Origin: Microbacterium sp. Marseille-Q6965
GTDB lineage: Bacteria; Actinomycetota; Actinomycetes; Actinomycetales; Microbacteriaceae
NCBI RefSeq assembly: GCF_946151065.1
Contig: NZ_CAMGZA010000001.1
Span: 868,001-932,000 of the forward strand
Direction: 5' to 3'
DNA: 64,000 nt
The notes under the pieces were generated by a model. The model did not search any database, was not told where the DNA came from, and saw only the letters and a list, made by a program, of their open reading frames with translations. Numbering within the stretch: position 1 is the first letter of the stretch; each line of letters begins with the position of its first letter. Position numbers and translations under genes: made by a program. Positions 45,128 to 54,395 of the stretch are shown in pieces.

Positions 45128-46954
45128 GTGACTACGAAGTACCCCGACGCCGAGCTGAAGAACGGCGTCTACCACCACCAGTACGACGTCGTGATCGTCG
45201 GCGCGGGCGGCGCCGGCATGCGCGCGGCCATCGAGGCCGGCCCCGGCGCCAAGACCGCGGTGGTGACCAAGCTCTACCCCACCCGCTCGCACACGGGCGC
45301 GGCGCAGGGCGGCATGGCCGCGGCGCTCGCGAACGTCGAGGAGGACTCGTGGGAGTGGCACACCTTCGACACCATCAAGGGCGGTGACTACCTCGTCGAC
45401 CAGGACGCCGCCGAGATCCTCGCCAAGGAGGCGATCGACGCCGTCATCGACCTCGAGAACATGGGCCTGCCGTTCAACCGCACGCCCGACGGCAAGATCG
45501 ACCAGCGCCGCTTCGGCGGCCACACGGCCGAGCACGGCAAGGCGCCCGTCCGCCGCGCCTGCTACGCGGCGGACCGCACCGGCCACATGATCCTGCAGAC
45601 CCTGTTCCAGAACTGCGTGAAGCTGGGCATCGAGTTCTACAACGAGTTCTACGCGCTCGACCTCATCACGGTGAAGGACGACGAGGGCCGCACGCGCATC
45701 GCCGGCATCGTGGCGTACGAGCTCGCCACGGGCGACCTGCACGTCTTCCACGCCAAGTCGGTGGTGTTCGCCACCGGCGGCTTCGGCAAGATGTTCAAGA
45801 CCACCTCGAACGCCCACACCCTCACGGGCGACGGCGTCGGCATCATCTGGCGCAAGGGCCTGCCGCTCGAGGACATCGAGTTCTTCCAGTTCCACCCGAC
45901 CGGCCTCGCCGGCCTCGGCATCCTCCTCACCGAGGGCGCCCGAGGCGAGGGGGCCATCCTGCGCAACGCCTCGGGCGAGCGCTTCATGGAGCGCTACGCC
46001 CCGACCATCAAGGACCTCGCGCCGCGCGACATCGTCGCCCGCTGCATGGTCAAGGAGGTCCTCGAGGGCCGCGGCGCCGGTCCGAACAAGGACTACGTGT
46101 ACCTGGACTGCACCCACCTGGGCGCCGAGGTGCTCGAGACGAAGCTGCCGGACATCACGGAGTTCGCCCGCACCTACCTGGGCGTCGACCCCGTCGTCGA
46201 GCCGGTGCCGGTGATGCCGACCGCGCACTACGCGATGGGCGGCATCCCGACGAACAACGACGCCGAGGTCCTCGCCGACAACGAGACCGTCGTCCCCGGC
46301 CTGTACGCCGCGGGCGAGTGCGCGTGCGTCTCGGTGCACGGCGCGAACCGCCTGGGCACCAACTCGCTGCTGGACATCAACGTGTTCGGCAAGCGCGCGG
46401 GCATCAACGCCGTGAAGTACGCGCAGAGCGCCGACTTCGTCCCCCTCCCGGACGACCCCGCCAAGGAGGTGCGCGAGATGCTCGAGACGCTCCGCACCCG
46501 CAAGGGCACGGAGCGCGTCGCGGACATCCGCACGAAGCTCCAGGAGGAGATGGACAAGAACGCCCAGGTGTTCCGCACCGAGGAGACGCTCACGAACGTC
46601 CTCGGCACGATCCACGACCTGCGCGAGCGCTACCAGAACGTGTACGTCGACGACAAGGGCAAGCGGTACAACACCGACCTGCTCGAGGCCGTGGAGCTGG
46701 GCTTCCTGCTCGACCTGGCCGAGATCGTCGCCTATGCGGCGCGCAACCGCAAGGAGAGCCGCGGCGGTCACATGCGCGAGGACTTCCCCGACCGCGACGA
46801 CGCGAACTACATGCAGCACACGATGGCGTACCTCACCGGCGACCCGCACTCGCCGGACCCCGAGGACCACATCAAGCTCGACTGGAAGCCCGTGGTGTTC
46901 ACGAAGGATGACGCCGGCGAGCTCCGCTATGCCCCGATGGAGAGGAAGTACTGA
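45128..46954 (+). CDS. sdhA: Succinate dehydrogenase flavoprotein subunit
   Basis: 608 residues. FAD-binding VVIVGAGGAGMRAAIEA (GAGGAG at 25-30), the covalent-FAD histidine H55 in TRSHTGAAQGG, FGGHTAEHGKAPVRRACYAADRTG, FFQFHPTGLAGLGILLTEGARG with catalytic residues, TAHYAMGGIPTN and the active-site arginine region GANRLGTNSLLDI. Oxidises succinate to fumarate. GTG start with AAGGCGG upstream, 26 bp after sdhD. Confidence 0.97.
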   Translation: MTTKYPDAELKNGVYHHQYDVVIVGAGGAGMRAAIEAGPGAKTAVVTKLYPTRSHTGAAQGGMAAALANVEEDSWEWHTFDTIKGGDYLVDQDAAEILAKEAIDAVIDLENMGLPFNRTPDGKIDQRRFGGHTAEHGKAPVRRACYAADRTGHMILQTLFQNCVKLGIEFYNEFYALDLITVKDDEGRTRIAGIVAYELATGDLHVFHAKSVVFATGGFGKMFKTTSNAHTLTGDGVGIIWRKGLPLEDIEFFQFHPTGLAGLGILLTEGARGEGAILRNASGERFMERYAPTIKDLAPRDIVARCMVKEVLEGRGAGPNKDYVYLDCTHLGAEVLETKLPDITEFARTYLGVDPVVEPVPVMPTAHYAMGGIPTNNDAEVLADNETVVPGLYAAGECACVSVHGANRLGTNSLLDINVFGKRAGINAVKYAQSADFVPLPDDPAKEVREMLETLRTRKGTERVADIRTKLQEEMDKNAQVFRTEETLTNVLGTIHDLRERYQNVYVDDKGKRYNTDLLEAVELGFLLDLAEIVAYAARNRKESRGGHMREDFPDRDDANYMQHTMAYLTGDPHSPDPEDHIKLDWKPVVFTKDDAGELRYAPMERKY

Positions 46955-47712
46955 TGTCGTCCGCCGCACCCGAGGCTCCCGCCGAGGAGCAGGCCATCCA
47001 GTCCTACCTGGTCACGTTCATGATCCGCCGCTTCGACCCCGAGGTCGACAGCGAGCCGAGGTGGGTCGACTACGACGTCGAGATGTATTCGACGGATCGC
47101 GTGCTCGATGCCCTCCACCGCATCAAGTGGGACATCGACGGATCGCTCGCGTTCCGCCGCTCGTGCGCGCACGGCATCTGCGGTTCGGACGCCATGCGGA
47201 TCAACGGCCGCAACCGCCTGGCGTGCAAGACGCTCATCAAGGACCTCGACATCTCGAAGCCCGTCTACGTGGAGGCGATCAAGGGTCTGCCCCTCGAGAA
47301 GGATCTGATCGTCGACATGGATCCCTTCTTCGACGCGTACCGCGAGGTGCAGCCGTTCCTGCAGGCGAAGTCGGCGCCCGAGAAGGGCAAGGAGCGCCTG
47401 CAGACGATCGCCGACCGCGAGCGCTTCGACGACACCACCAAGTGCATCCTGTGCGCGGCGTGCACCACGTCGTGCCCGGTGTTCTGGACGGACGGGCAGT
47501 ACTTCGGCCCGGCCGCGATCGTCAACGCCCACCGCTTCATCTTCGACTCGCGCGACGACGAGGCGCAGGTGCGCCTCGACATCCTCAACGACAAGGAAGG
47601 CGTGTGGCGCTGCCGCACGACCTTCAACTGCACCGAGGCGTGCCCGCGCGGCATCGAGGTGACCAAGGCGATCGCCGAGGTGAAGCAGGCCGTCCTCCGC
47701 GGCAGCCGCTGA
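46954..47712 (+). CDS. sdhB: Succinate dehydrogenase iron-sulfur subunit
   Basis: 252 residues. [2Fe-2S] ligands C71, C76, D79 and C91 (RRSCAHGICGSDAM, RLAC), then the [4Fe-4S]/[3Fe-4S] cysteines in KCILCAACTTSCPVF and TFNCTEACPRGIEVT. The aspartate in place of a third cysteine in the first cluster is normal for many SdhB proteins. ATG overlaps the sdhA stop by one base (TGATG). A strong terminator follows. Confidence 0.97.
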   Translation: MSSAAPEAPAEEQAIQSYLVTFMIRRFDPEVDSEPRWVDYDVEMYSTDRVLDALHRIKWDIDGSLAFRRSCAHGICGSDAMRINGRNRLACKTLIKDLDISKPVYVEAIKGLPLEKDLIVDMDPFFDAYREVQPFLQAKSAPEKGKERLQTIADRERFDDTTKCILCAACTTSCPVFWTDGQYFGPAAIVNAHRFIFDSRDDEAQVRLDILNDKEGVWRCRTTFNCTEACPRGIEVTKAIAEVKQAVLRGSR

Positions 47713-47727
47713 ACCCCGCGCTCCCCC

Positions 47728-47776
47728 ACGCGAGCCGAGGCCCGGGATTCGTCCCCGCCTCGGCTCGCGTCGTTTT
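47728..47776 (+). terminator. Intrinsic terminator of sdhCDAB
   Basis: ACGCGAGCCGAGGC - 15-base loop - GCCTCGGCTCGCGT, a perfect 14-bp stem followed by CGTTTT, 15 bp after the sdhB stop. It probably also protects the convergent efflux gene. Confidence 0.88.
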
Positions 47777-47783
47777 CGCGCGA

Positions 47784-49313
47784 TCAGTGCGCGGCCGACG
47801 GCGCGTGCCTCTCGGAGGGCACGAACCGCCACGCGATGACAGCGGCCGCCGCGGTCAGCACCGCCGCGATGCCCGTGGCGGACTGCATGGCCACCGTGAA
47901 CGCCTCACGCCCCGCCGCGAGCACCGCCTCGGCACCGCCCGTCCGGTGCGCGGCATCCGCCAGCTGCGGCAGGGACTCGCCCGCCGCCGCGCGCAGCGGC
48001 GCGGGAGCGTCCGGCGGCAGCGCGAGCGCGCCGCGGTAGATGGCCGTCTGCAGCGAACCCAGCACCGCGATTCCCAGGGCGGCGCCGAGCTCGATCCCCA
48101 TCTCGGAGATCGACGAGGCCGCTCCGGCGCGCTCTCTCGGCACGGCTCCGACGACGGCGTCGGTGGCGACCGCGCCCGCCAGGCCCATCCCGGTGCCGAT
48201 CACGACGAGCGCCACGGCGAACCACGCGTAGCCGGGCAGCGACTCGGCCACGACGAGCGCAGCCAGGCCGAGGGCCATCACGGCCAGTCCCGCGCCCATC
48301 GCGTTCCCGCGCCCCCACCGGGCCACGAGGAGCGCGACCGCGGCCACGATGGTCACGGCGCCGATCGCCATGGGCAGCTCGCCGAGCCCGGCCTGCAACG
48401 GTGAGAACCCGCGCACGAGCTGGAGGTACTGGGAGAAGAAGAACAGCAGGCCGGTCCCGGCGAAGATCGAGACGACGTTGGCGGCGATCGCGCCGCTGAA
48501 GGCGGGGTTGCGGAACAGCTCGACGTCGACGAGCGGATGATCCAGCCGCCGCTGCCGCCGCACGAAGGCCCATCCTGCCCCGATGCCCAGCGCGAACGCG
48601 GCGAACGTGAGCGCGCCGAGATCGCCCTTGGCGGCGTGCTTGATGCCGTACACGACCGGCACGATCGCGAGGAGCGACAGCGCCGAGGACCACAGATCGA
48701 TGGGGCCGGGGTTCGGGTTGCGCGATTCGGGCAGCAGGAAGATGCCGAGGCCGACGACGAGGACCATGACGGGCACGTTGATGAGGAAGACCGACCCCCA
48801 CCAGAAGTGCTCGAGGAGAAGCCCGCCGACGAGCGGTCCCGCGGCCGATCCGACCGTGAAGCCCACCGACCACACGGCGATCGCCTGCGTGCGCTGACGG
48901 TCGTCGCGGAACATGTCGCGGATGATCGCCAGGGTGGACGGCATGATCGTCGCGCCCGCGAGGCCGAGCAGGGCACGGGCGGCGATGAGGACCGCCGGCG
49001 TCGCCGAGAACGCGCCGAGCACCGAGGCAGCCCCGAACGCGACGGCACCGATCATGAGCAGGCGCTTGCGGCCGATGCGGTCGGCCACGTTCCCCATGGT
49101 GACGAGAAGGCCGGCGATGGCGAACGAGTAGATGTCGCCGATCCAGAGCACCTCGAGGGCCGTGGGCCGCAGCGCCTCGGTGAGCGCCGGCACCGCGAGC
49201 GCGAGCACCGTGGCGTCCACGGCGAGCAGCATGACGGCGAGGGTGAGCACGACGAGGGCCACCCACTCCCGGGCGCCCGCGCGGCGCGCGACGATCGTGG
49301 CGGTGTGAGACAT
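47784..49313 (-). CDS. DHA2-family (14-helix) MFS drug efflux transporter
   Basis: 509 residues with about 14 membrane helices. WVALVVLTLAVMLLAVDATVLALAVPAL with the DHA2 motif D1 (LDxTVxNVALP type), GNVADRIGRKRLL (motif A) and RALLGLAGATIMPSTLAIIRDMF (motif C region with Arg). It exports quaternary amines, dyes or antibiotics by proton antiport, as SmvA/QacA/LfrA do; the substrate is unknown. A divergent TetR gene and a palindromic operator on its promoter point to substrate-induced derepression. The -10 box lies seven bases before its ATG. Confidence 0.9.
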   Translation of the reverse strand: MSHTATIVARRAGAREWVALVVLTLAVMLLAVDATVLALAVPALTEALRPTALEVLWIGDIYSFAIAGLLVTMGNVADRIGRKRLLMIGAVAFGAASVLGAFSATPAVLIAARALLGLAGATIMPSTLAIIRDMFRDDRQRTQAIAVWSVGFTVGSAAGPLVGGLLLEHFWWGSVFLINVPVMVLVVGLGIFLLPESRNPNPGPIDLWSSALSLLAIVPVVYGIKHAAKGDLGALTFAAFALGIGAGWAFVRRQRRLDHPLVDVELFRNPAFSGAIAANVVSIFAGTGLLFFFSQYLQLVRGFSPLQAGLGELPMAIGAVTIVAAVALLVARWGRGNAMGAGLAVMALGLAALVVAESLPGYAWFAVALVVIGTGMGLAGAVATDAVVGAVPRERAGAASSISEMGIELGAALGIAVLGSLQTAIYRGALALPPDAPAPLRAAAGESLPQLADAAHRTGGAEAVLAAGREAFTVAMQSATGIAAVLTAAAAVIAWRFVPSERHAPSAAH

Positions 49314-49345
49314 ATCGATTACTGTACCGTCCGGTCAGTTTAGAA
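49314..49345 (-). promoter_or_regulatory. Promoter and TetR-type operator of the efflux gene
   Basis: On the minus strand CTGACCGGACGGTACAG is an imperfect inverted repeat of the type bound by TetR regulators of efflux pumps, and it includes the -10 box TACAGT seven bases before the efflux ATG. A bound repressor would block transcription directly. Confidence 0.55.
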
Positions 49346-49423
49346 ACTGGGCGGCTCCTGAGCAGCTCGCGGTAACGTGGCCTCCCAGCGATCCGGGCGC
49401 ACCCGCCCGCGAGGAGGAGAGCG

Positions 49424-49963
49424 ATGAACCGCCCGAGCGCCAAGCACGAGGTCGTCCAGGCCGCGCTGCGCCTGGCGGGCCGGGTGGGCACGCGCGCGCT
49501 GACCTTCGAGGCGGTCGCCGAGGCCGCGGGCAAGACAAAGGGCGGCGTGCTCTATCACTTCCCCTCCAAGGATGACCTGATCGAGGCCGTCATCGCGGAG
49601 CTCATCGGCGCCTGGGACGCCGACGCGCTGCGGCACCTCGGCAAGCCGTTCGAGACCGCCACGCGCGAGGAGCGGATCGTGGCATTCCTGCTCGCCGCGA
49701 CGGAGTCGGGGACGGAGTTCGACGCGACGGCCGATCTCATGGTCATGGTCGACGTCGCGCGTGACGAGCGGTATGTGCGCCGCTGGCGCGAGCTGCGGGA
49801 CCGGTGGGTCGGCGATGTCGCCGATCTCACGGTCCGACAGCAGGTGGCGCTCGTCGCCGCGGACGGCATCTGGCTCGACGAGGCCACGCTCCAGGCACCC
49901 TTCCCCGCCGAGCGGCGGCGAGAGGTGCTCGAGGAGCTGGCACGGATGGTCCGGGAAGGCTGA
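49424..49963 (+). CDS. TetR/AcrR-family transcriptional repressor
   Basis: 179 residues. Helix-turn-helix at about 10-56: ALRLAGRVGTRALTFEAVAEAAGKTKGGVLYHFPSKDDLI. The ligand-binding C-terminal half is all-helical and unassigned. GAGGAGGAG precedes the ATG; a TAACGT -10 candidate lies near 49372-49377. Divergent from the DHA2 exporter with a 110-bp spacer holding the operator, so it probably represses the exporter and perhaps itself. Confidence 0.92.
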   Translation: MNRPSAKHEVVQAALRLAGRVGTRALTFEAVAEAAGKTKGGVLYHFPSKDDLIEAVIAELIGAWDADALRHLGKPFETATREERIVAFLLAATESGTEFDATADLMVMVDVARDERYVRRWRELRDRWVGDVADLTVRQQVALVAADGIWLDEATLQAPFPAERRREVLEELARMVREG

Positions 49964-50019
49964 GCACGCGGGCGCTGCTGGCGGCGCTCCCGACGCCGGC
50001 CGGTGTCGGACGCCCGACC

Positions 50020-50025
50020 TAGGGT
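50020..50025 (+). promoter_or_regulatory. -10 box of xthA
   Basis: TAGGGT seven bases before the ATG at 50033; predicted leaderless. Confidence 0.45.
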
Positions 50026-50032
50026 GGAGATC

Positions 50033-50932
50033 ATGACCTCTCGCTCCCTCCGCGTCGCCTCCGTCAACGTCAACGGCATCCGCGCGGCGGCCCGCAAGGG
50101 CATGGCCGCCTGGCTCGAGGAGTCCGCGCCCGACATCCTCACGCTGCAGGAGGTGCGCGGCGAGCTCGAGCACCTCGAAGAGGCGCTGCCCGGCTGGCGG
50201 GTGATCGCCGACGCCTCGCTGCAGAAGGGGCGCGCGGGCGTCGCCATCGCATCGCGCGAGGAGTGCGCGATCTCGCGCGTGGAGCTGGGGGACGACGGCC
50301 TGGAGTCCCATGGCCGCTGGATCGAGGCCGACTTCGAGGTCGGCGGCGAGACGCTCACCGTCGTGAGCGCATACGTCTTCACGGGCGAGGCGGACGACCC
50401 CGCCAAGCAGGACCCGAAGTGGGCGTTCCTCGACGCGATGGAGCACCGGATGTCGCAGCTGTCGTCCGACGGCGCGCTGGCACTCGTGACGGGCGATCTG
50501 AACGTGGGGCACCGCCCGCTCGACATCCGGAACTGGAAGGGCAACGTCAAGAAGGCCGGCTTCCTCGCGCGAGAGCGCGCCTACTTCGACCGCATCCTCA
50601 CCCCCGCCGGCAGCCCCGTGACGGGTCAGGAGGGCATCGGCCGCGGCATGGTGGCCGAGCTGAGCGACACCCGCGCCTTCAGCGCCGGAGCCACCGGCCT
50701 CGGCTGGGTCGACGTGGGCCGGGCCGCGGCCGGCGAGGTGGATGGCCCGTACACGTGGTGGTCGATGCGCGGAAAGGCCTTCGACAACGACTCGGGCTGG
50801 CGAATCGACTACCACCTCGCCTCGCCCGCGCTGGCTCCCCGCGCCTCGAACTACCGCGTGCATCGCGCGCCGTCGTATGACACACGGTGGAGCGACCACG
50901 CCCCGGTCGTGGCCGACTACGCGATCGGCTGA
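50033..50932 (+). CDS. xthA: Exodeoxyribonuclease III (AP endonuclease)
   Basis: 299 residues, exonuclease III/APE1 family. RVASVNVNGIRAAARKG (Asn ligand), DILTLQEVRGE (catalytic Glu), TGDLNVGHRPLDIRN (Asp/Asn pair), GWRIDYHLASPAL and RWSDHAPVVADY with the C-terminal catalytic Asp-His. It acts in base-excision repair at abasic sites. Single gene upstream of trpS, with a separate promoter for trpS. Confidence 0.94.
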   Translation: MTSRSLRVASVNVNGIRAAARKGMAAWLEESAPDILTLQEVRGELEHLEEALPGWRVIADASLQKGRAGVAIASREECAISRVELGDDGLESHGRWIEADFEVGGETLTVVSAYVFTGEADDPAKQDPKWAFLDAMEHRMSQLSSDGALALVTGDLNVGHRPLDIRNWKGNVKKAGFLARERAYFDRILTPAGSPVTGQEGIGRGMVAELSDTRAFSAGATGLGWVDVGRAAAGEVDGPYTWWSMRGKAFDNDSGWRIDYHLASPALAPRASNYRVHRAPSYDTRWSDHAPVVADYAIG

Positions 50933-50966
50933 CGCCGGCGCGATCGGGCGGTTGCGCGGTGCGGCG

Positions 50967-50972
50967 TAGGAT
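50967..50972 (+). promoter_or_regulatory. -10 box of trpS, leaderless
   Basis: TAGGAT followed by six bases and the GTG at 50979, with no ribosome site. Confidence 0.5.
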
Positions 50973-50978
50973 CGACGG

Positions 50979-51986
50979 GTGACTCAGCAGCGCCTCTACT
51001 CCGGAATGCAGCCCTCGGCCGACTCACTCCAGGCCGGAAACTACATCGGGGCCCTGCTGCAGTGGCGCGAGATGCAGAGCGAGTACGACGCGTTCTTCTC
51101 GGTCGTCGACCTGCACGCGATCACCGCCCCGCAGGATCCGGCTGAGCTGCGGGAGAAGACCCGGCGCACGGCCGCGCAGTACATCGCCGCCGGCATCGAG
51201 CCCTCGAAGTCCACGCTGTACGTGCAGTCGCACGTGCGCGCGCACGCCGAGCTGGCGTGGATCCTCTCCACGATCACCGGCTTCGGCGAGGCCGGGCGCA
51301 TGACGCAGTTCAAGGACAAGTCGCAGAAGCAGGGCGCCGAGAACGCGAGCGTCGGCCTTTTCACGTACCCGATCCTCATGGCCGCCGACATCCTGCTGTA
51401 CCAGACCGACGTCGTGCCGGTCGGGGACGACCAGAAGCAGCACGTCGAGCTCACCCGCGACCTGGCCGAGCGGTTCAACGCGCGCTTCGGCGAGACCTTC
51501 ACGATCCCGAAGCCGGTCATCCAGAAGGAGACCGCGCGCATCTACGACCTGCAGAACCCGACGGCGAAGATGTCCAAGTCGGCGGAGTCGCACGCGGGCG
51601 TGCTGTGGCTGCTCGACGAGGTGGACGTGACGGCGAAGAAGATCATGCGCGCCGTCACCGACAACGACGGCGTCGTGAGGTACGACCGTGAGGCCAAGCC
51701 GGGCGTGTCCAACCTCCTGACGATCTACGCCGCCCTCACGGGCCGCCCGGTCTCCGCGATCGAGGACGAGTACGCCGGCCGCGGCTACGGAGACTTCAAG
51801 AAGGGCCTGCGCGACGTGGTCGTGGCGGAGTTCGAGCCCGTGCGCGCCCGCGCGCTCGAGCTGCTCGACGATCCCGCCGAGCTCGACCGCGTGCTCGCCG
51901 TCAACGCCGCCAAGGCCGAGGCGGTCGCCGACGCGACACTCGCCGACGTGTACGGCAAGGTCGGGCTGCTGCGGCGGGCGGTGTGA
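50979..51986 (+). CDS. trpS: Tryptophanyl-tRNA synthetase
   Basis: 335 residues, class Ic synthetase. [19 protein letters not shown] carries the HIGH-equivalent (GNYIG), [22 protein letters not shown] is the Trp/ATP pocket, and AKMSKSAES is the KMSKS loop. Length matches the bacterial TrpRS I/II class. The GTG start is six bases after a TAGGAT box. Its stop overlaps the start of the next acetyltransferase gene. Confidence 0.97.
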   Translation: MTQQRLYSGMQPSADSLQAGNYIGALLQWREMQSEYDAFFSVVDLHAITAPQDPAELREKTRRTAAQYIAAGIEPSKSTLYVQSHVRAHAELAWILSTITGFGEAGRMTQFKDKSQKQGAENASVGLFTYPILMAADILLYQTDVVPVGDDQKQHVELTRDLAERFNARFGETFTIPKPVIQKETARIYDLQNPTAKMSKSAESHAGVLWLLDEVDVTAKKIMRAVTDNDGVVRYDREAKPGVSNLLTIYAALTGRPVSAIEDEYAGRGYGDFKKGLRDVVVAEFEPVRARALELLDDPAELDRVLAVNAAKAEAVADATLADVYGKVGLLRRAV

Positions 51987-52546
51987 TGGCCGATCCCGTC
52001 GAGCTCGCAACGGAGCGCCTCGTCCTCTCCGCCCCGACCGAGGCCGACATCGACGCGATCTACGCGGCGTGCCAGGACCCCGACATCCAGCGCTTCACGA
52101 CGGTGCCGGCGCCCTACCAACGCACCGACGCGGAGGCGTTCGTCCACCTCGTGGCGGCGTGGTGGGCCACGGGCGACGAGTGCACCTGGGCGATCCGGAC
52201 GCAGGGCGCCCTCGTCGGCATGATCGCGCTGCACGGCGTGCGCGACGGCGCCGCCGAGATCGGCTACTGGGTGGCCGCACCCGCGCGCGGCCGCGGATAC
52301 CTCACGGAGGCCGCCCACGCCGTGCTCGACTTCGCGTTCGGCCCCATGCGGCTGCAGCGCGTGGAGTGGCGCGCCGTCACCGACAATCCCGCGTCCATGC
52401 GCATCGCCCAGAAGCTCGGTTTCCGGTACGAGGGCATGCTGCGACTGGGCCTGGGCCGGATCGGACCGGGCAACGAGCGCCGCGACGGGCACATCGCCGG
52501 CCTGTTGGCCGCCGACGCGCGCACCCCACAGCCCTGGCCGATCTGA
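51986..52546 (+). CDS. GNAT acetyltransferase (RimJ/RimL type)
   Basis: 186 residues. LATERLVLSAPTEADIDAIYAA is the RimJ/RimL-class start; AEIGYWVAAPARGRGYLTEAA holds the acetyl-CoA pyrophosphate loop (RGRGY), and NPASMRIAQKLGFRYEGMLR is the C-terminal motif B. The ATG overlaps the trpS stop by one base (TGATG); a GTG three bases earlier is an alternative start. Substrate unknown. It converges with another GNAT gene with only 1 bp between the two stops. Confidence 0.86.
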   Translation: MADPVELATERLVLSAPTEADIDAIYAACQDPDIQRFTTVPAPYQRTDAEAFVHLVAAWWATGDECTWAIRTQGALVGMIALHGVRDGAAEIGYWVAAPARGRGYLTEAAHAVLDFAFGPMRLQRVEWRAVTDNPASMRIAQKLGFRYEGMLRLGLGRIGPGNERRDGHIAGLLAADARTPQPWPI

Positions 52547-52547
52547 C

Positions 52548-53063
52548 TCAGCCCAAGCGCAGCGACATCACCGCGCGCACGATCCAGGGGTGCGCTCGGT
52601 CGTCCTCCGTGTGCGCCATGCCGAGCTTCTCGGCCACGCGACGCGACGCGATGTTCTCGGGGTGGATGATCGCCGTCAGCACCCCCGTCGCGAAGCGGCG
52701 GCGGGCCTCCTCGACGCACGCGCGAGCGGCCTCGGTGGCGTAACCGCGGCCCTGCAACTCGGCGCGCACGTGGTAGCCCACCTCGAGCACCCGGCGCCCG
52801 TTCACCTGTTGCCACGTCAGCCCGCAATCGCCGACGAAGTCGCCCTCATGCGTTTCGACGGCCCAGAGCCCGAAGCCCTCCTCCGCGTACCGCGCCCGGT
52901 TGCGCGCGATCCATCCGGCCGCCTCGTCGCGGGTCTTCGGCGCGGGGTAGAACGCCATCACCCGCGGATCGCCCAGCAGCGCGGCCATGTCGTCGAGGTC
53001 GGCCTCCTCGAGCTCCCGGAATCGCAGCCGCGCGGTCGCCGCCGGCCACCGTCGATCCCCCAT
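52548..53063 (-). CDS. GNAT acetyltransferase
   Basis: 171 residues. TARLRFRELEEADLDDMAALLGDPRVM, VLEVGYHVRAELQGRGYATEAA (acetyl-CoA loop QGRGYA) and NIASRRVAEKLGMAH are the GNAT motifs. The ATG at 53063 is six bases after a TATCGT -10 box, so the long in-frame extension upstream is rejected. Only weakly similar to the neighbouring GNAT, so not a recent duplicate. Substrate unknown. Confidence 0.86.
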   Translation of the reverse strand: MGDRRWPAATARLRFRELEEADLDDMAALLGDPRVMAFYPAPKTRDEAAGWIARNRARYAEEGFGLWAVETHEGDFVGDCGLTWQQVNGRRVLEVGYHVRAELQGRGYATEAARACVEEARRRFATGVLTAIIHPENIASRRVAEKLGMAHTEDDRAHPWIVRAVMSLRLG

Positions 53064-53069
53064 CCCGCC

Positions 53070-53075
53070 ACGATA
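53070..53075 (-). promoter_or_regulatory. -10 box of the leftward GNAT gene, leaderless
   Basis: Minus-strand TATCGT, six bases (GGCGGG) before the ATG at 53063. Confidence 0.45.
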
Positions 53076-53277
53076 GCCGGGTCGGTGGACGCTTTCTGCC
53101 GCCGAAGCGGGCGGTGATGCGACGGTCGATCTGCACGACGAAGGAGAATCGAGCCGAGAACGCCCGTTCGGCCGGGATCGGCGGGCGGGGAGGGGCGAGC
53201 AACAACCGCGTTCCTTCGTTGTGCATCTCGGCGAAGCAGCAGGGCGGGATGTCACCGGGTGGTGGCAGGATGGCGGC

Positions 53278-54141
53278 ATGCCGGAGATGCCCGAGGTGGA
53301 GGGGCTGGTGCGGTTCCTGCGGGAACGCACCGCCGGACTGCGCGTGGCGAAGGCTCAGGTGGCGCAGGTCGCCGCGCTGAAGACCTTCGACCCGCCGGTC
53401 ACCGCGGTTGTCGGCGCCGCCGTGACGGGAGCCCAGCGGCACGGCAAGTTCGTCGACCTCGTGCTGGGCGACGAGCTCCATCTGATCTTCCACCTCGCGA
53501 AGGCGGGGTGGCTGCGGTGGTCCGATCGCCTCCCCGACACGGTGATCAAGCCCGGCCGCTCCCCCATCGCGCTGCGCGTGGGGTTCGACGACGGATCCGG
53601 TTTCGACCTCACGGAGGCCGGCACGAAGAAGTCCCTCGCGGTGTACGTCGCCCGCGGGCCGGGAGAGGTGCCCGGGATCGCGAGCCTCGGTCCCGATCCT
53701 CTGGACGAGGCGTTCACGGAGGAGGCGTTCGCCCGCACGGTCGCCGGCCGCCGCACCCAGATCAAGGGCCTGCTGCGCGAGCAGTCCGTCATCGCCGGCA
53801 TCGGCAACGCCTACTCCGACGAGATCCTGCACGCGGCGCGCATGTCGCCCTACGCCATCGCGGCGACGCTCGGCGCCGATGACGTGGCGCGGCTGTACGC
53901 GGCGATGCGCTCGGTCCTCACCGAGGCCGTCGAGGCGGCGTCCGGCAGGCCGCCGGCCGAGTTGAAGGACGCCAAGCGCCGCGGCATGGCGGTTCATGCG
54001 CGCGCCGGTCACCCGTGCCCGGTGTGCGGCGACACCGTGCGATCGGTCTTCTTCGCCGACCGATCGATGGAGTACTGCCCCACGTGTCAGACCGGCGGCA
54101 AGCCGCTGGCCGACCGGCGACTCTCGCGTCTTCTGAAGTAG
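53278..54141 (+). CDS. Fpg/Nei-family DNA glycosylase
   Basis: 287 residues. The mature N-terminus after Met removal is Pro-Glu (PEMPEVEGLV), the catalytic nucleophile of the Fpg/Nei family, which fixes the start at 53278. RHGKFVDLVL has the conserved lysine, GIGNAYSDEILHAARMSP is the helix-two-turns-helix, and CPVCGDTVRSVFFADRSMEYCPTC (split C-P-V-C ... C-P-T-C) is the zinc finger. The VEGLVRF start differs from classical MutM (PELPEVET), so a Nei-like role on oxidised pyrimidines is as likely as 8-oxoguanine repair. CAGGAT six bases before the ATG may be its -10. Confidence 0.9.
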   Translation: MPEMPEVEGLVRFLRERTAGLRVAKAQVAQVAALKTFDPPVTAVVGAAVTGAQRHGKFVDLVLGDELHLIFHLAKAGWLRWSDRLPDTVIKPGRSPIALRVGFDDGSGFDLTEAGTKKSLAVYVARGPGEVPGIASLGPDPLDEAFTEEAFARTVAGRRTQIKGLLREQSVIAGIGNAYSDEILHAARMSPYAIAATLGADDVARLYAAMRSVLTEAVEAASGRPPAELKDAKRRGMAVHARAGHPCPVCGDTVRSVFFADRSMEYCPTCQTGGKPLADRRLSRLLK

Positions 54142-54170
54142 CGGAATACGCGGGGGCCGCGCGCGTTGAC

Positions 54171-54176
54171 TAGGCT
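54171..54176 (+). promoter_or_regulatory. -10 box of the riboflavin operon
   Basis: TAGGCT about 12 bp upstream of the 5' strand of the riboswitch P1 stem, so transcription would start just before the aptamer. Confidence 0.55.
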
Positions 54177-54187
54177 GAAAGAGCACA

Positions 54188-54327
54188 CGTGCTCCGGGGT
54201 CGGTGAGAATCCGAACCGGCGGTGACAGTCCGCGAACCGAGGGAGCGATCCCGAGGCCGATCCGGTGGAATTCCGGGACCGACGGTGATGCAGGCAGGGC
54301 CTGCGAGTCCGGATGAGAGGAAGCACG
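54188..54327 (+). ncRNA. FMN riboswitch (RFN element)
   Basis: All conserved RFN blocks are present in order: CTCCGGGGTCGGTG, AATCCGAACCGGCGGT, ACAGTCCGCGA, GGTGGAATTCCGG, ACCGACGGT and AGTCCGGATGAGAGGAAG. P1 closes with CGTGCT (54188-54193) and AGCACG (54322-54327). Binding of FMN should lower expression of ribD-ribE-ribBA-ribH. Downstream, a perfect 8-bp hairpin (CGCGCGGC-GCA-GCCGCGCG, 54335-54353) without a T tract lies before the ribD ribosome site and may belong to the expression platform. Confidence 0.95.
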
Positions 54328-54395
54328 CGGCGACCGCGCGGCGCAGCCGCGCGACGCCGTTCGACGACCCCGGGCGCCCAGAACCGGAGGAACGG

